Source: Pieris napi
Lineage: Eukaryota; Arthropoda; Insecta; Lepidoptera; Pieridae
Direction: 5' to 3'
Assembly: GCF_905475465.1 (NCBI RefSeq)
Contig: NC_062238.1
Coordinates: forward strand, 9,083,368 to 9,147,367
DNA: 64,000 nt
The notes beneath the pieces are model-generated. The model had not been told where the DNA came from. It made no database searches and saw only the letters and a list, made by a program, of their open reading frames with translations. Positions 1-10,106 of this stretch are shown in pieces. How positions within the stretch are numbered: the stretch's first letter is position 1; each line of letters opens with the position of its first letter. The position numbers and the translations under genes were made by a program.

Positions 1-1
1 T

Positions 2-2002
2 TTATTGGTCTCTGAGAAAACAAGTTTCTGTGACTGGGCAAATGAGGAGTTACACAGGAAAAGGTTAAAATTATATGAAATCTATGACGAAATGCAATAT
101 AACACTAGTGTGGAATTTAGGGAATATGTTAGGTTGTATTCAAATAATTTCAAAAAAGATTGCAAAACTGCAAAGTCTCAATATTTAAGTTCAAAAATAA
201 AAAATAGCATGGATAAAGTAAAAGCTACCTGGAAAATAATAAATGAAGAATCAGGTAAAACGTCTGACAAACGAACTGATTATATGTTAAAAGTTAAAGG
301 GAAGTTAATAAAATCTGACCCAGAGGTAGCTTCTTCTTTTGAAGAGTTCTTTACAAATGTACCACTAAATACGACCAAGTCCCTAGATTCTTCACCTGCT
401 GCTGCGATCTCATTGCTAGAAAAATGTGTACCTGAATGTAATATTAAATTTCAGTTTAAACATATAACTTGTAATGATATCGTTAAAACTTTTAAGCTTA
501 TTAATTTAAAAAAAAGTAAAGATATATGGGGTATGTCAACAGTCATTTTAAATTCCGTTATTAATGTAATAAGCTCTGAATTGTCTATAATTTTTAACAG
601 CTGTATCGATTGTGGAGTCTTTCCGGACGAAATGAAATTAAGTAAGATTACACCGTTGTTCAAGGCAGGTAGTGAGTCTGATCCGTCAAACTTCAGACCT
701 GTTTCCGTGCTCCCTGCGTTGAGCAAAGTTTTTGAAAAGATAATGCTAGACCAGCTTTCTTTACATTTTAATAAAAATAAACTCTTACATAATAAACAGT
801 ATGGTTTCACTAAGGGTCGCTCCACAATCGATGCCGGTGTGAAGTTGATTTCGGACATATTTAACGCCTGGGAAGAATCATATGATGGAGTCGGCGTCTT
901 TTGTGACCTGTCAAAGGCCTTTGACTGTGTTCATCCTGATATACTCGTTGGAAAGCTTCAACACTATGGCGTTGATGGCAAAGCTTCCAGCCTGATGAAT
1001 TCATATTTAAAGGGAAGGATCCAAAGAGTTCATGTCAATGGAGTCACCTCTCCGGGTTCGCAGGTATCAATGGGCGTCCCCCAAGGATCGATTCTCGGGC
1101 CTTTCTTATTTCTGATTTACATAAATGACCTCCCATTCTTTGTCAACGAAGTTCATGAGATGGTATTGTTTGCTGATGACACTTCACTTCTATTTAAAGT
1201 GAATAGGAATAACGTATTATTGGACGATGTAAACAATTCTATCTCTCGTATAGTTAACTGGTTTAATGTAAATAACTTATTGCTTAATGAGAATAAAACA
1301 AAATGTATTAGATTTACAACTACTAGCGTAAAGCGAGATATTGGTAACCTGAAAATTAAGGACAGTGAACTAAACTTTGTTGACAAAACTGTTTTTCTAG
1401 GCATAACAATAGATAGTAAACTCCAATGGGGCCCACACATAGAGACTCTTTCGAATAGGCTGAGCTCTGCAGCATATGCAGTAAAGAAAATCCGACAGTT
1501 TACTGATGAGGACACGGCTAAAATTGTGTATCATAGCTACTTTCATAGCGTTATGTCGTACGGCATTTTATTGTGGGGTGCTGCTGCAGAGGTTCAATCC
1601 ATATTTGTGCTGCAGAAGCGGGCTGTTCGGGGTATTTGTTGTGTTTCTCCGAGGGAGTCGGTACGGAATAAGTTTAAGGAATTAAATATTATGACACTAT
1701 CTGGTCAATATATTCTTGAAGCCTTGTTGTATGTCCAAAAAAATATAAACGATTTTAAAACAAATGGTGACTTTCACCAGTATAATACGCGAAATAGAAC
1801 TAATTTGAGTGTACGACCAACCAGGCTCCAAAAGATAAACCACTCCTTATATGGAAATTGTATTCGTTTTTACAACAAACTCCCAAGCGCAATTAGAGAA
1901 TTATCACTAAATAAATTCAAAGTCCTCGTTAAACGAAAATTAATCAACAAAGCTTTTTATAAATTTGAGGACTACTTAAATGATCCTAATCCTTGGGATT
2001 GA
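2..2002 (+). CDS. LINE ORF2-like reverse transcriptase (5' end outside window)
   Basis: The frame is open from the window edge, so the true N-terminus and probably the endonuclease domain lie upstream. Numbering residues from position 5, residues 1-215 look like the linker between endonuclease and RT. The RT domain follows with FRPVSVLPALSKVFEK, then GFTKGRSTIDA, motif A CDLSKAFD (Asp near residue 301), GVPQGSILGP, and the catalytic FADD (Asp 391-392). The C-terminus ends DYLNDPNPWD, a type of ending also seen in the LINE remnant at 32840. All catalytic residues that can be seen are intact and no frameshift occurs in 665 codons, so the copy is fairly young. It appears to sit in an intron upstream of the sulfotransferase exons. 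The clade (jockey/CR1-like) is an inference; identification as a non-LTR RT is firm. Confidence 0.95.
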   Translation, partial: LLVSEKTSFCDWANEELHRKRLKLYEIYDEMQYNTSVEFREYVRLYSNNFKKDCKTAKSQYLSSKIKNSMDKVKATWKIINEESGKTSDKRTDYMLKVKGKLIKSDPEVASSFEEFFTNVPLNTTKSLDSSPAAAISLLEKCVPECNIKFQFKHITCNDIVKTFKLINLKKSKDIWGMSTVILNSVINVISSELSIIFNSCIDCGVFPDEMKLSKITPLFKAGSESDPSNFRPVSVLPALSKVFEKIMLDQLSLHFNKNKLLHNKQYGFTKGRSTIDAGVKLISDIFNAWEESYDGVGVFCDLSKAFDCVHPDILVGKLQHYGVDGKASSLMNSYLKGRIQRVHVNGVTSPGSQVSMGVPQGSILGPFLFLIYINDLPFFVNEVHEMVLFADDTSLLFKVNRNNVLLDDVNNSISRIVNWFNVNNLLLNENKTKCIRFTTTSVKRDIGNLKIKDSELNFVDKTVFLGITIDSKLQWGPHIETLSNRLSSAAYAVKKIRQFTDEDTAKIVYHSYFHSVMSYGILLWGAAAEVQSIFVLQKRAVRGICCVSPRESVRNKFKELNIMTLSGQYILEALLYVQKNINDFKTNGDFHQYNTRNRTNLSVRPTRLQKINHSLYGNCIRFYNKLPSAIRELSLNKFKVLVKRKLINKAFYKFEDYLNDPNPWD

Positions 2003-2218
2003 ATTGCTCCAGTTCAAACAATTTGTATGACAATACTTGGCGATTAAAAAGAGTGGCGGAAAGTTTCTTGCCAGTTCTTCTTACCCGCTCTACGCCCTTG
2101 ACTTGCGAACTGGTAGTAAATGTAAATTTACGATTGGTTTAACTTGACTGTTCAAAAGTGTACTTGGTTACCTAATTGAATAAAGATATTTTGAGTTTGA
2201 GTTTGAGTTTGAGTTTAC
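2003..2218 (+). mobile_element. 3' UTR and hexamer tail of the LINE
   Basis: After the stop codon come about 190 bases of AT-rich UTR containing a block (gagtggcggaaagtttcttg and flanks) that recurs in inverted orientation at 17622-17800 and, diverged, at 61765-61850 and 63190-63345. The element ends in AATAAAGATATT followed by about four TTTGAG units (2190-2217), a simple-repeat tail instead of poly-A. This marks the 3' terminus. Confidence 0.85.
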
Positions 2219-2340
2219 TCTTAAACGGCTTGACCGATTTGAATGAATTTTTTCTATGCGTTAAGGTGGCGCCCCGTATGGTTTAGATTCAGAAAACAGC
2301 CCGGAAGATGGCGCTGCAGTCGGTATCTAGGTTATTCATC
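2219..2340 (+). repeat. Helitron-like internal fragment
   Basis: Contains an AAACGGCTTGACCGATTTG block identical in kind to the subterminal region of the Helitron copies at 29539 and 31815. The LINE appears to have inserted into it, with the other half outside the window. No terminus is visible. Confidence 0.45.
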
Positions 2341-2400
2341 TATACTGCAACTAAACAGCTGGTGTTTCAGGTCACGAATAGCTTAACTGCTAGCGTCTGT

Positions 2401-2612
2401 TGAGTGTTCAAGTATTACGTAACGTATTTCGGGAGAGGGGGGGGGGGGTCCTTTTGTTAAACGTTACGATGCGGGGCGGGGATTAAATTACCCGTTATTG
2501 TTAATATTTTTTTTCGACTTACTGGGTACTGAAAAACGTTACGGCAAGTTATATGGGGGGGGGGTGTCAATAATCTCCAAAAATTGCGTCACTTAATACT
2601 TGATCGCTCCCT
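2401..2612. repeat. MITE with terminal inverted repeats and G tracts
   Basis: Left end ttcaagtattacgtaacg and right end cacttaatacttgatcgctccc are inverted repeats of each other. Two long poly-G tracts lie inside (about 2436-2449 and 2555-2566). Related copies with poly-C in opposite orientation are at 44125-44400 and 52075-52360, and an extended copy at 30229-30766. No transposase is encoded; superfamily undetermined. Confidence 0.7.
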
Positions 2613-2656
2613 AGAGTAAAACTACTTATTTCCGAAACCAATAATTTATTTTATAG

Positions 2657-2819
2657 ATATCCAACTCAAGCGCCTGAAATTATGAAAAGTCCACCTTCTA
2701 GCGGCCACGGTGCTACGGTTTACGATTACCAAGACCTGCATACTCTTCCGTCTCCAAGATATGTGAAGACACACGTTAACCTCGACTTTCTACCACCTAA
2801 ATTGCTTGATACTGCTAAA
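2657..2819 (+). CDS. Sulfotransferase exon a
   Basis: Acceptor ttttatag precedes 2657; one base completes a codon, then 54 codons ending at DTAK; donor gtaaga at 2820. It encodes the SPRYVKTH strand and the LDFLPPKLLD helix, conserved in the family just before the 3'-phosphate motif. The codon phase at the start shows that at least one upstream coding exon exists. Confidence 0.9.
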
Positions 2820-5755
2820 GTAAGATAGTGTTTAATACATTACCAAATTATACTTTCAATAGTAAGTCGAGAGGCACGCCCGACACGAAGACTTCAATTG
2901 CCAGATAGACAAGTACGGTAAATTTAGGGATAAGATTGAGGATCGAAACTTAGCCTTAAGATGATGCATGTCAAAACGTGAGTTTAATCGCGTTCTAGTT
3001 AGAACAATTGTCGTATGTAACAGTTGTTACATACGACAATTGTTCACGGTATACTATAGAAATACTAGCTGCCCCCGCGAACTTCGTTTCTTCTTAATGT
3101 GATTTTACTTTGAGTACCTTTTTAGTACATACCAACATGACACATTTTGCTATCTATCCTAGAAACTATTCGGTTTTCTGGAATGAAAACTTTTTAGGTT
3201 TTTCTGTGATTTTTTCTCTATATAAAACTCAGAGTTCAAGTGATAAGATTTTAATCAACAAATAAAAAATGTATTTTTGTGTGCGTATCAAAAAAATAAT
3301 AATAATAATTTTTTGGGGTGGACACCCTTTCTCACTTATAGGCTTTAAGTATAGATAGTAGCCGATTTTCAGACTTACTGAATATGCATAAAAATTTCAT
3401 AAGAATCGGTCAAGCTGTTTCGGAGGATAATGGGAATGAACATTGTGGCACGAGAATTTTATATATATATAGAGAGGTAATTACAGGGTAGAAAGTGGTA
3501 TTCTGTTTTTGAATGCTTAAAAATATGTTGTGAAATAATTGTTTCGACTACAACTAAACCATAAACATAGACGTTCACATAATTTCAAACTTCGAAATTA
3601 ATTTGTCTATGATTTATTTATCTACATATAATAGTGTTATTAGGTGTTCTACGTCGCTCGGGACCCTCGTGACGTGGTCGTCTCCTTCCACTTCATGCAC
3701 AAACTGTTTAGATACTTCGACGAGGGTGTTCAGTTCAACGAGTTTTGGGATCTCTTCAAAAGGGACTTGTGTAAGTCAATACTAAGCGCCAAGAAGTTTC
3801 ATTAAAATAACCTAGATTAAACCATTTAATCATAGTACGAAATGGTCTATATATCGGAAACCATAGTAAAAAAAAGCATCCATTTGTTTTATTCGCTGCT
3901 TAAATACAATTTGATGGAAATAGACAAACGTATTTACTCAAAACAATGCAGTACCCTGTATGTTTATAAGACGAAGATTGGTTAGTTATTATTTATATAA
4001 AATTACTAGCTGACCTTTTGACATTGTTTTGCTATGTATAATATTTCTAGGAAACATTTTTTTAGTTATGTATATAAAAATACCTATCTACTATAATAAA
4101 AAATAGGGGTTGGTCATAGAGGGGTGAAAATTAAGGGTTTTATGTATTTTATTTATGCAGTATCATAAAATAAAAGCAAAAAAAAATTTCTAAAAAATTA
4201 AATAAATTTTTGGATTGGACACCCCTTATCACTTAGGGGTTTAAAAGATAGATAGTAGCCGATTCTCAGGCTTATTGAATATTCATAAAAAAAATTCATT
4301 AGAATCGGTCGGGCTGTTTTGGAGGAGTACGGGAACGAACATTGTGACACGAGAATTTTATATATTTGTTGCCATATACTTTATACTCATAACAATTTCC
4401 ACAACTAATCAAATACCACTCTTCAAAAGATGATTAATCAGTAAAATATTGTCACAAGAGTGATTGATACTATTGTTATTCATGTTTATAATTGAATTAA
4501 TATTAATTGATTAAAAGCATGAATCATTTACATATATGTTTCAGTGATGCACATGCCAATATTCCCGCATCTAGAAGAAGCCTGGAAACATCGAGACCAC
4601 CCCAACATGATGTTTTTGTTCTACGAAGAAATGCAGAAGGTGTAATTGTAATTTAATTATCATTTTAATATAAACGTTCTATGGTCTTTCCAAAGACTAA
4701 TAGACGATAGAACAGGGGCAAGCGGAGGATCACTTGATGTATGTATAGTGATACAGTCGTACACGCACGAGTGCGTTGCGGGTCTTTTTAGAATTTGTAC
4801 GCTCTTATCTTGAAAGTAGCTTAATTTAAGCTGGCCATAGACGGACCGCATGTTGCAGACAAGACCGACCGCACGGCGATCTGCAGTTTCCATACTAAAT
4901 TCATATCCGCAATACACGGACCGCTCGAGCAGTTCCTGAGCAAACCGCATATTGCAGACGGTCTTGACTGCAACATGCGGTCCGTCTATGGCCCGCTTTA
5001 CCACGCAGAAATTGATTCTTATTCTTGCACTGTTCGTATTTGGATTGTGTAACAAACACAGAACTATACCTTTACACTAACCTTTGAAGTAATAAATTAA
5101 ATAATAATGTAAACGTCTTCTTGAGAAGATATCAAAAATTTGTACTTATTGTCGTCAAACTTTATTTTTCAGGATTTGCGTAGCGTCATCGACAGAGTTG
5201 CGGAATTCCTTGGAAAAGCGTACTCAGATGAGGAAAAGAATAAATTAGCTGACCATTTGAACTTTGATAATATGAAGAAACATACTCCCATATTAGAGCA
5301 TGTGACTACAAATGACAACAAGGATTCAGAAATGAAGTTTATGAGAAAAGGTCATTACAATACGTTAAAAAATTACAGATACCGGCAAACATCTTGAACA
5401 AATGTCCTTGCCTGCGCAGGAGCAATTTTCAGGTATCACTGGGAGGGAGGGCGGCGGGAGAGTGACGTGTCGATCGTGTGGTTGGTAAATCAGTTGACGT
5501 TTGTGTCTCGCGCTGCGCAAACTTTCCCCCACTCCCTTGTTTATTGTTCAAGATGTTTGCCGGTATCTGTAACATCTTTCGTTCAATCACACTCAAAATC
5601 GTCATGGTTTTTTCATTTGTTTTATATTTCATCTTTTAGGTAAATCCGGTAACTGGATAAACTATTTTGATACAGAAGAGTTGCGAAGGGAAGCCGAGTT
5701 ATACATGGAAGAACATCTCAAGAACACAGATCTTCGTTTTCCAAAAGTTGATTAA
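2657..5755 (+). CDS. Cytosolic sulfotransferase, C-terminal five exons (5' part outside window)
   Basis: Five exons join in phase: 2657-2819, 3644-3770, 4545-4639, 5173-5350 and 5640-5755 (stop TAA). All introns have AG acceptors and GT donors (gtaaga, gtaagt, gtgtaa, gtcatt). The product transfers sulfonate from PAPS to small hydroxyl or amine acceptors in the cytosol, by family knowledge. Visible family signatures are the RYVKTH segment, the 3'-phosphate-binding motif YVARDPRDVVVSF (Arg and Ser), the FYEEM segment and the C-terminal PAPS loop RKGKSGNW. The N-terminal 5'-phosphosulfate loop must lie in exons left of the window, beyond the LINE. About 226 residues are present, roughly two thirds of a normal SULT. 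The introns hold two Helitrons and two hairpin MITEs. The gene is convergent with the Tweety gene. The acceptor substrate cannot be inferred. Confidence 0.93.
3002..3045. repeat. Perfect 44-bp hairpin
   Basis: Two 21-base arms (starting gaacaattgtcgtatg) are exact reverse complements separated by two bases. It lies 20 bases outside the CTAG-type terminus of a Helitron copy, in a sulfotransferase intron. Confidence 0.85.
3064..3473 (-). mobile_element. Non-autonomous Helitron, family A
   Basis: On the - strand it runs from a TC-start with CTCGTGCCAC-type 5' end (3473) to a 3' end reading GCAGCTAGT (3064). It includes the shared block with gaatcggtcaagctgtttcggag. There are no inverted repeats and no ORF. 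It lies in the intron between sulfotransferase exons a and b. Confidence 0.75.
3644..3770 (+). CDS. Sulfotransferase exon b (PAPS 3'-phosphate site)
   Basis: Acceptor gttattag, donor gtaagt. Encodes VFYVARDPRDVVVSF followed by a helix ending WDLFKRDL. The Arg and Ser of this motif contact the 3'-phosphate of PAPS in known sulfotransferases. It ends in phase 1, matching the next exon. Confidence 0.93.
4005..4367 (-). mobile_element. Non-autonomous Helitron, family A
   Basis: Shares with the copy at 3064 the acgagaattttatatat 5' end, the agaatcggtcgggctgttt block, a conserved ggacaccccttatcactta block and an ACTAGCTGACC 3' end. Intronic, between sulfotransferase exons b and c. Confidence 0.75.
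4545..4639 (+). CDS. Sulfotransferase exon c
   Basis: Acceptor atgtttcag, donor gtgtaa. Encodes a 32-residue piece with PHLEEAWKHRDHPN and FLFYEEMQK. The (F/Y)YEE/DM block followed by basic residues is conserved in cytosolic sulfotransferases. Confidence 0.88.
4765..4815 (-). repeat. Short LINE 3' remnant
   Basis: The gagtgcgttgcgggtctttt block followed by gaatttgtacgctctt matches the LINE 3' fragments at 7437 and 38699 over about 50 bases. No coding potential is left. Confidence 0.5.
4830..4995. repeat. Foldback MITE in sulfotransferase intron
   Basis: The left arm (ggccatagacggaccgcatg onward) and right arm (catgcggtccgtctatggcc) are inverted repeats of about 37 bases with one mismatch, around a ~95-base centre. 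No ORF of its own; superfamily undetermined. Confidence 0.75.
5173..5350 (+). CDS. Sulfotransferase exon d
   Basis: Acceptor ttatttttcag. Encodes DLRSVIDRVAEFLGK through to FMRKG. The donor gtcatt is weak by consensus, but phase 1 and the family motif RKG-K-SG-NW across the junction with the next exon support it. A 200-bp perfect-TIR MITE begins 23 bases downstream of the donor. Confidence 0.88.
5373..5572. repeat. MITE with perfect 29-bp TIRs
   Basis: Arms 5373-5401 and 5544-5572 are exact reverse complements (ttacagataccggcaaacat at the left). The 200-bp element fills most of the last sulfotransferase intron. A second copy with one degraded end lies at about 34597-34716, sharing the gtttgtgtc, ctccctt and gtttgccggtatctgta blocks. 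Perfect TIRs suggest a recent insertion. Confidence 0.8.
5640..5755 (+). CDS. Sulfotransferase last exon
   Basis: Acceptor catcttttag. Two bases complete the split Gly codon, then KSGNWINYFDTEELRREAELYMEEHLKN and the stop. This is the C-terminal PAPS-binding loop and final helix. A likely poly-A signal AATAAA follows at 5846-5851. Confidence 0.92.
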
Positions 5756-6044
5756 ATATACCTTTTACATATAGTATAGTAAAAAAAAACGTTTAATGTT
5801 TTTAATTTGAGAACCTATCATGATTATGACACACAAGTGATCAACAATAAAAAAAAAATTGCGTGCGTACAAAGAACACATGTCAGAAGTGAACTTCTTT
5901 GTAGATTAATTATTACTAAGGTAAAAGCCCCAATAGATGATCATGTATCAGTATATGATCACCCCATGTATTTGTATATCTATATATCTATCTATATATA
6001 ATACGTTGACAAGTTTTTAAGAATTGTACACTACACGAACGAGC
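5756..6044. other. 3' UTR and flank of sulfotransferase
   Basis: AT-rich sequence after the stop codon with one AATAAA (5846-5851). Nothing else is recognisable up to the repeat at 6045. Confidence 0.5.
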
Positions 6045-6180
6045 TGCTTTTGACGTGAAAACGTCTAATAAATAGATGAACGCCGGCTGCACGCACAAAA
6101 GAGCATGACTCATTGTCCCGTTACGCTCATTGTACACTTACGCCGCTACTATTTCGCCTTAAAGGACATTAAATTTGAAA
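6045..6180 (+). repeat. Partial copy of DNA-transposon-like repeat
   Basis: The tttgacgtgaaaacgtct start and the ccggctgcacgcac and gcatgactcat blocks match the left half of the TIR element at 32501-32792. The right half is missing. Confidence 0.6.
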
Positions 6181-7430
6181 TTAACATGCATCAAAATATA
6201 TATATAATATACAGTTAAAGTATATTTCAATTCATAAAATTTTTTATTAGATTTTCATTGAATTTTAACAAATTCGAGTGCGTTTACAAATTCCCCTTAA
6301 ATAATTTATGGCGGCCCATATGGCGGATATTTTAACTATTTATCTGTAATAGGTAGATTATACTTTATTAATATCTCAAAATACATAGATTATGTGTAGA
6401 CAAACAATCGACACTAGACAATGACAGAAAGATGTTATTCGCACATTATGCAAACTTTTTGTACTGTGTTCTATTTTTATATAGATTTTTCTTTAAAAGC
6501 AATATTTGATTGTGTAGGCTAAAAGAAATTCAACAGTAAAACAATCTTGCTACATTTATAATCATTTATTTTCGATTTAGCCATCCTGAATGTTTTAAAA
6601 CCACTTGTAAACTGCAAACAGGCCTTCAATTCTCTGAAACTTTAAAATGGCATATTTAAAGTTTGTCAATACAGCGAACAGTTGTAAACTCATAAAGCTT
6701 GCAACGACTGGAATAACGCAATCTCGCGAACAATGTAAGGTCAACGACAACTTCATGAATTTTTAAGCGACCCGGTTAACTCGGACTTCGTGAGTAGTTA
6801 AATCCACTTTCAGTTTATCGAAATTTATACTATACATAGTGTTGGCTATGTATAGTATAGAATATATAGAAACAGGGAGTTTCAATCCTGTGGTAGTGCG
6901 TTCGAACTCCAATAATAAATTTTTGCTTTCTGAGCGCGATTAACTAAACATAGATGAAGGTTTAGATCTATAATTTCACCAAGTCGTACTTGGTCAAAAT
7001 GGTGATTTATGGCTTATGGATACTTGCCTATAATGAAAAATTATGAAAGAAATACGTTGGGATATTTTATTATTATTGAGAAAGGGGATTTCCTATCAGC
7101 CTATCAGACTCACAAATTTATTAATAAACGAAGTTATCTGGTTAAAGATTTTCAAAATCGGTTCAGTCAGAGATTACCTATCTACTAGAACTTCACACAC
7201 CTCTTTATAATATTAGTACCTATATATAAAGGAAAAGGTTCTTCTAAATACAGTCAAACAACGTCATCGGCTGTAACGACTATCGGTTTTTACGACCAAA
7301 TATAAGTAGTCCCTTCGATGTCGTTATAACAGATTTTGATTGTAACACCAAAATGCGTTTAACTATAAAAATGTTCCGAAATTACGTACGTTAGAAATTT
7401 TGGATGACGGCGTTTCCTATACTATTATTT
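6181..7430. other. Intergenic, AT-rich, no gene seen
   Basis: No plausible coding exon. A short hairpin (ctatacatag / ctatgtatag, about 6832-6857) is the only structure noted. Confidence 0.5.
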
Positions 7431-7870
7431 GTTTTTTTTTTTAAGAAAAAGGGGGCAAACCCGCAAGAGGGTCATGTTAAGTGATACCGCCCCGCCCATG
7501 GACACTCTCAATGCCAGAGGGCTCGTGAGTGCGTTGCCAGCCTTTCAAGAATTGGAACACTCTTTTCTTGAATTAAAATTGCCTTAAAAAACGCTCAGTT
7601 GTTGGAGCGGCGGACGTCGAGGTGATACGGGTGGATTTTCGTATTCCTCCTCGACGTCCGATGATGAAACTCAGCTACAGGTAATAATTAATCCGAACAA
7701 CTGAACACTTCATGGTAAATGCGGTAGAAGATACAGAGTAACCCCACATCTCTACCCACCGCCAAGGGATCAAGGCGCTTGGAAAGGGACTGATCGTTGA
7801 CGTTTCGTACCGCTCTTCGTTGAATACGGTCAAGTGGAAAGAGTTCCCGCCCAGATATGAGAACTCTAAG
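7431..7870 (-). mobile_element. LINE 3' fragment with RT C-terminal coding remnant
   Basis: The - strand encodes DRIQRRAVRNV and LDPLAVGRDVGLLCIFYRIY, a conserved C-terminal region of insect non-LTR retrotransposon polyproteins. It is followed by the matggacactctcaatgccagag-type 3' block shared with fragments at 37870, 38699, 46440 and 47990. It has a poly-T (poly-A on -) end at 7431. Frameshifted and internally deleted. Confidence 0.75.
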
Positions 7871-8487
7871 GCTATGTCCAGATGGCAAAAACTTGACGCG
7901 CGTTTTCAAATCGCGCGACTAGACATTGTGGTAGTTTCATACAACTGTTCACATGAGCGCGCGGTAACGCGCGTTAACGCGCGTCAACGCGGCGCTCAGA
8001 GAAAAAGTCTCTAGACGCAGGTGATCGCGCGTTGACGCGCGCTTTGATATTAATGTAATGTCCGTTTGCTGTTCAGATGAGCGCGCGCTTTCATCGCGAT
8101 CGCATGTAATTTTGTTAAATTTCGTAATTATATTTTGTTCTCGCATTTAAAATGAGTGAAATTGAAGATATTGACATCGACTTACTAATCGATGAAGTAG
8201 AAAAAAGGCCAGCAAGTTGGAATATAGCAAATTTGTATAAAAAATATAATATAATTTGTATTTTTTTTCAAAATTGGATAAACGCAATGTGTACGTTTTC
8301 TTTTTCTATATTTTTTTATATAATATAACCACAAAATATTAGCCTCTTCCACGTCCATTTTCTACGTTCTACCGAACTAGACTGACGAGTACTCTCGCAA
8401 CGCGCGATAGCGCTCATCATGTGAACGCTCTTCAAATTTGATGGCGCGTTGACGCGCGTTAACGCGCGTTACATGTGAACATAGCCT
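7871..8487 (+). mobile_element. Non-autonomous PIF/Harbinger-like element
   Basis: Terminal inverted repeats CTCTAAGGCTATG / CATAGCCTTAGAG, with subterminal arrays of gcgcgttaacgcgcgt on both sides. Inside, an ATG at 8152 opens a short frame with LLIDEVEKRPASWN, resembling the start of a MADF domain. MADF and Myb-like DNA-binding proteins are the second protein of PIF/Harbinger transposons. The rest of that ORF and the transposase are absent. The element sits inside the LINE remnant at its left. Superfamily assignment is an inference. Confidence 0.65.
8152..8270 (+). pseudogene. MADF-like ORF start within transposon
   Basis: Begins MSEIEDIDIDLLIDEVEKRP and continues ASWNIANLYKKYN before the frame closes near 8270. 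Acidic leader plus E-x-RPA-x-W matches the N-terminus of MADF domains (family knowledge). Only about 35 residues remain, so this is a relic. Confidence 0.5.
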
Positions 8488-8977
8488 TAGAGAGAAACGG
8501 GCCAAATTTGCTTAAAGGTAAAATGAAACGATCATTATTATCCATTTATTTATTTTGTAAACTCGTACACTTGATCTAATCATCAACCGTTTACATTCGC
8601 ACATTAGTGTCTGAAAAAATGTCGTATTGCGTTGTAATAATTGCCATAATTTAAATAATTTAAAACAATCACGCAGGAATCACATAGCATTCTGATCATA
8701 ACAATCAGCTGTAATATAGGCGGTCAATTAAACCTTTAATTACTGAGCTATTCTTACAACGCAATAAGACTTAATACAAATTGTAACATACGCACCATAA
8801 TTGACTCGAAAAAGCATAAAGTATTGCATACAACATAAAAATGTATAAACGTTCATATATATGGCACTTAAATAAAACTGCCAAATTTTGAAAATATTTC
8901 CCCTAAATAAATAAAATTTTAAATGGCAACACTAAATGCTTCATCAAACAATTTCTCGTCTTGGTAACCTTTATAAT

Positions 8978-9483
8978 TGTACGGTTCCTGGGTCATCAGG
9001 GGTTCGAAATAATAGAATAAATTGAACTTACTCTATATTTATCACTCGCGTTATACAATAGACTATGAGCGAAATAATAACTATTATGTTAATTGCAATC
9101 TAACAAACAGAGAGAGTGCCTACGTCTGGCTATGCTCCCGGGGTGATACTCCTATGACTTAGTTAATTACGAATGACTGCATAGTAACAGTCGAAGAGAG
9201 TGCCTGCGTCGGGCTATACTCTCGGGGCGTGACTCCGACGATTGTAGGAAATCGTCATGCTTATAAATGATCAAACTGTACAGCCAGAGCGCGTACTTAC
9301 ATAATAAAAACATCACGCTCGTGGATGATTGGAATGTACGAGCCCTGGCACGTACTTATAAAAACATCATGGTTGTAGATGATCGGAATGTACGAGCCCT
9401 GGCACGTACTTACATAGGGAATAATTAAGCTTATAAAACTAAGGAAGCCTGAGCGAGTAAAATGTACAGCCTTGGCTCGTACA
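8978..9483 (-). repeat. 3' LTR (in - orientation)
   Basis: 506 bases with TG...CA boundaries, nearly identical to 12769-13274. It contains short internal repeats of gtacgagccctggcacgtac. The last 46 bases plus neighbouring internal sequence are tandemly duplicated (second TGTACAGCC...CGTACA ends at 9529). Confidence 0.9.
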
Positions 9484-9545
9484 TACTCCCCCAGGCAAAA
9501 GTGCAAAATGTACAGCCTTGGCTCGTACATACTCCCCCAGGCAAA
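9484..9545 (-). promoter_or_regulatory. Polypurine tract and duplicated LTR edge
   Basis: On the - strand CCTGGGGGAGTA abuts the 3' LTR and could serve as the polypurine primer for plus-strand synthesis. A 46-bp unit spanning the LTR edge and this tract is present twice in tandem (about 9459-9504 and 9505-9550). Confidence 0.6.
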
Positions 9546-9639
9546 AGTGCAAGATGAATATGTAGTGCTTTACAAGATGATTTCATCATATGCTTAACAG
9601 TCTCTAGGTTTATGCTAACACTTTTAATCACAGCACTAT

Positions 9640-9775
9640 CACTAACACTAGGACCGATACCGCATGGGCCCTTGCACTACCTAACCGGAGTCCGGTCCCG
9701 GGTGGCTTCTCCTGAGGCCACTGCGAGACCGGCTGCTGATTCTGCCGATGCTACACCTACTGCTCCGTGACGTCT
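9640..9775 (-). pseudogene. Third, decayed copy of the gag repeat unit
   Basis: Downstream of the gag stop (in - sense) this stretch contains taaccggagtccggtcccgggtgg followed by a gagaccggctgctg-type block, aligning with the repeat unit in the ORF (ctatcggagtccggtaccgggtgg...). It is out of frame, so the 3' end of the element includes a degraded extra unit. Confidence 0.6.
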
Positions 9776-10106
9776 CCTGAACTTTATATGATTGTAATGT
9801 CCTATCCTCTACCTGTCTTGAGCACATTCTGAGAACTATCATGAGCATACAAAATATATTACAGGTTTGGTGAATGCAACCAATATCTAGGTTAAAAATA
9901 ATTGTTGTAAAATGCAACCGTACCTCGGTAATTTGATATCTTGCATAATATTATTCATTGTAGTTGACGTCTTTCACAGTAGGTCATTCCACTTGCTAAC
10001 ATATGATATTTTGCTGAACTGGCATTCCATTCATTGTTTATGATATTATATTAATTATCGTTTTTCACTTTATAAAATGATTTATGTTAATTGATGTATG
10101 TATAAT

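Noticed and set aside
451..858. - strand open frame of 135 codons inside the LINE
   Set aside because: Antisense shadow of the reverse transcriptase ORF, with no motif of its own.
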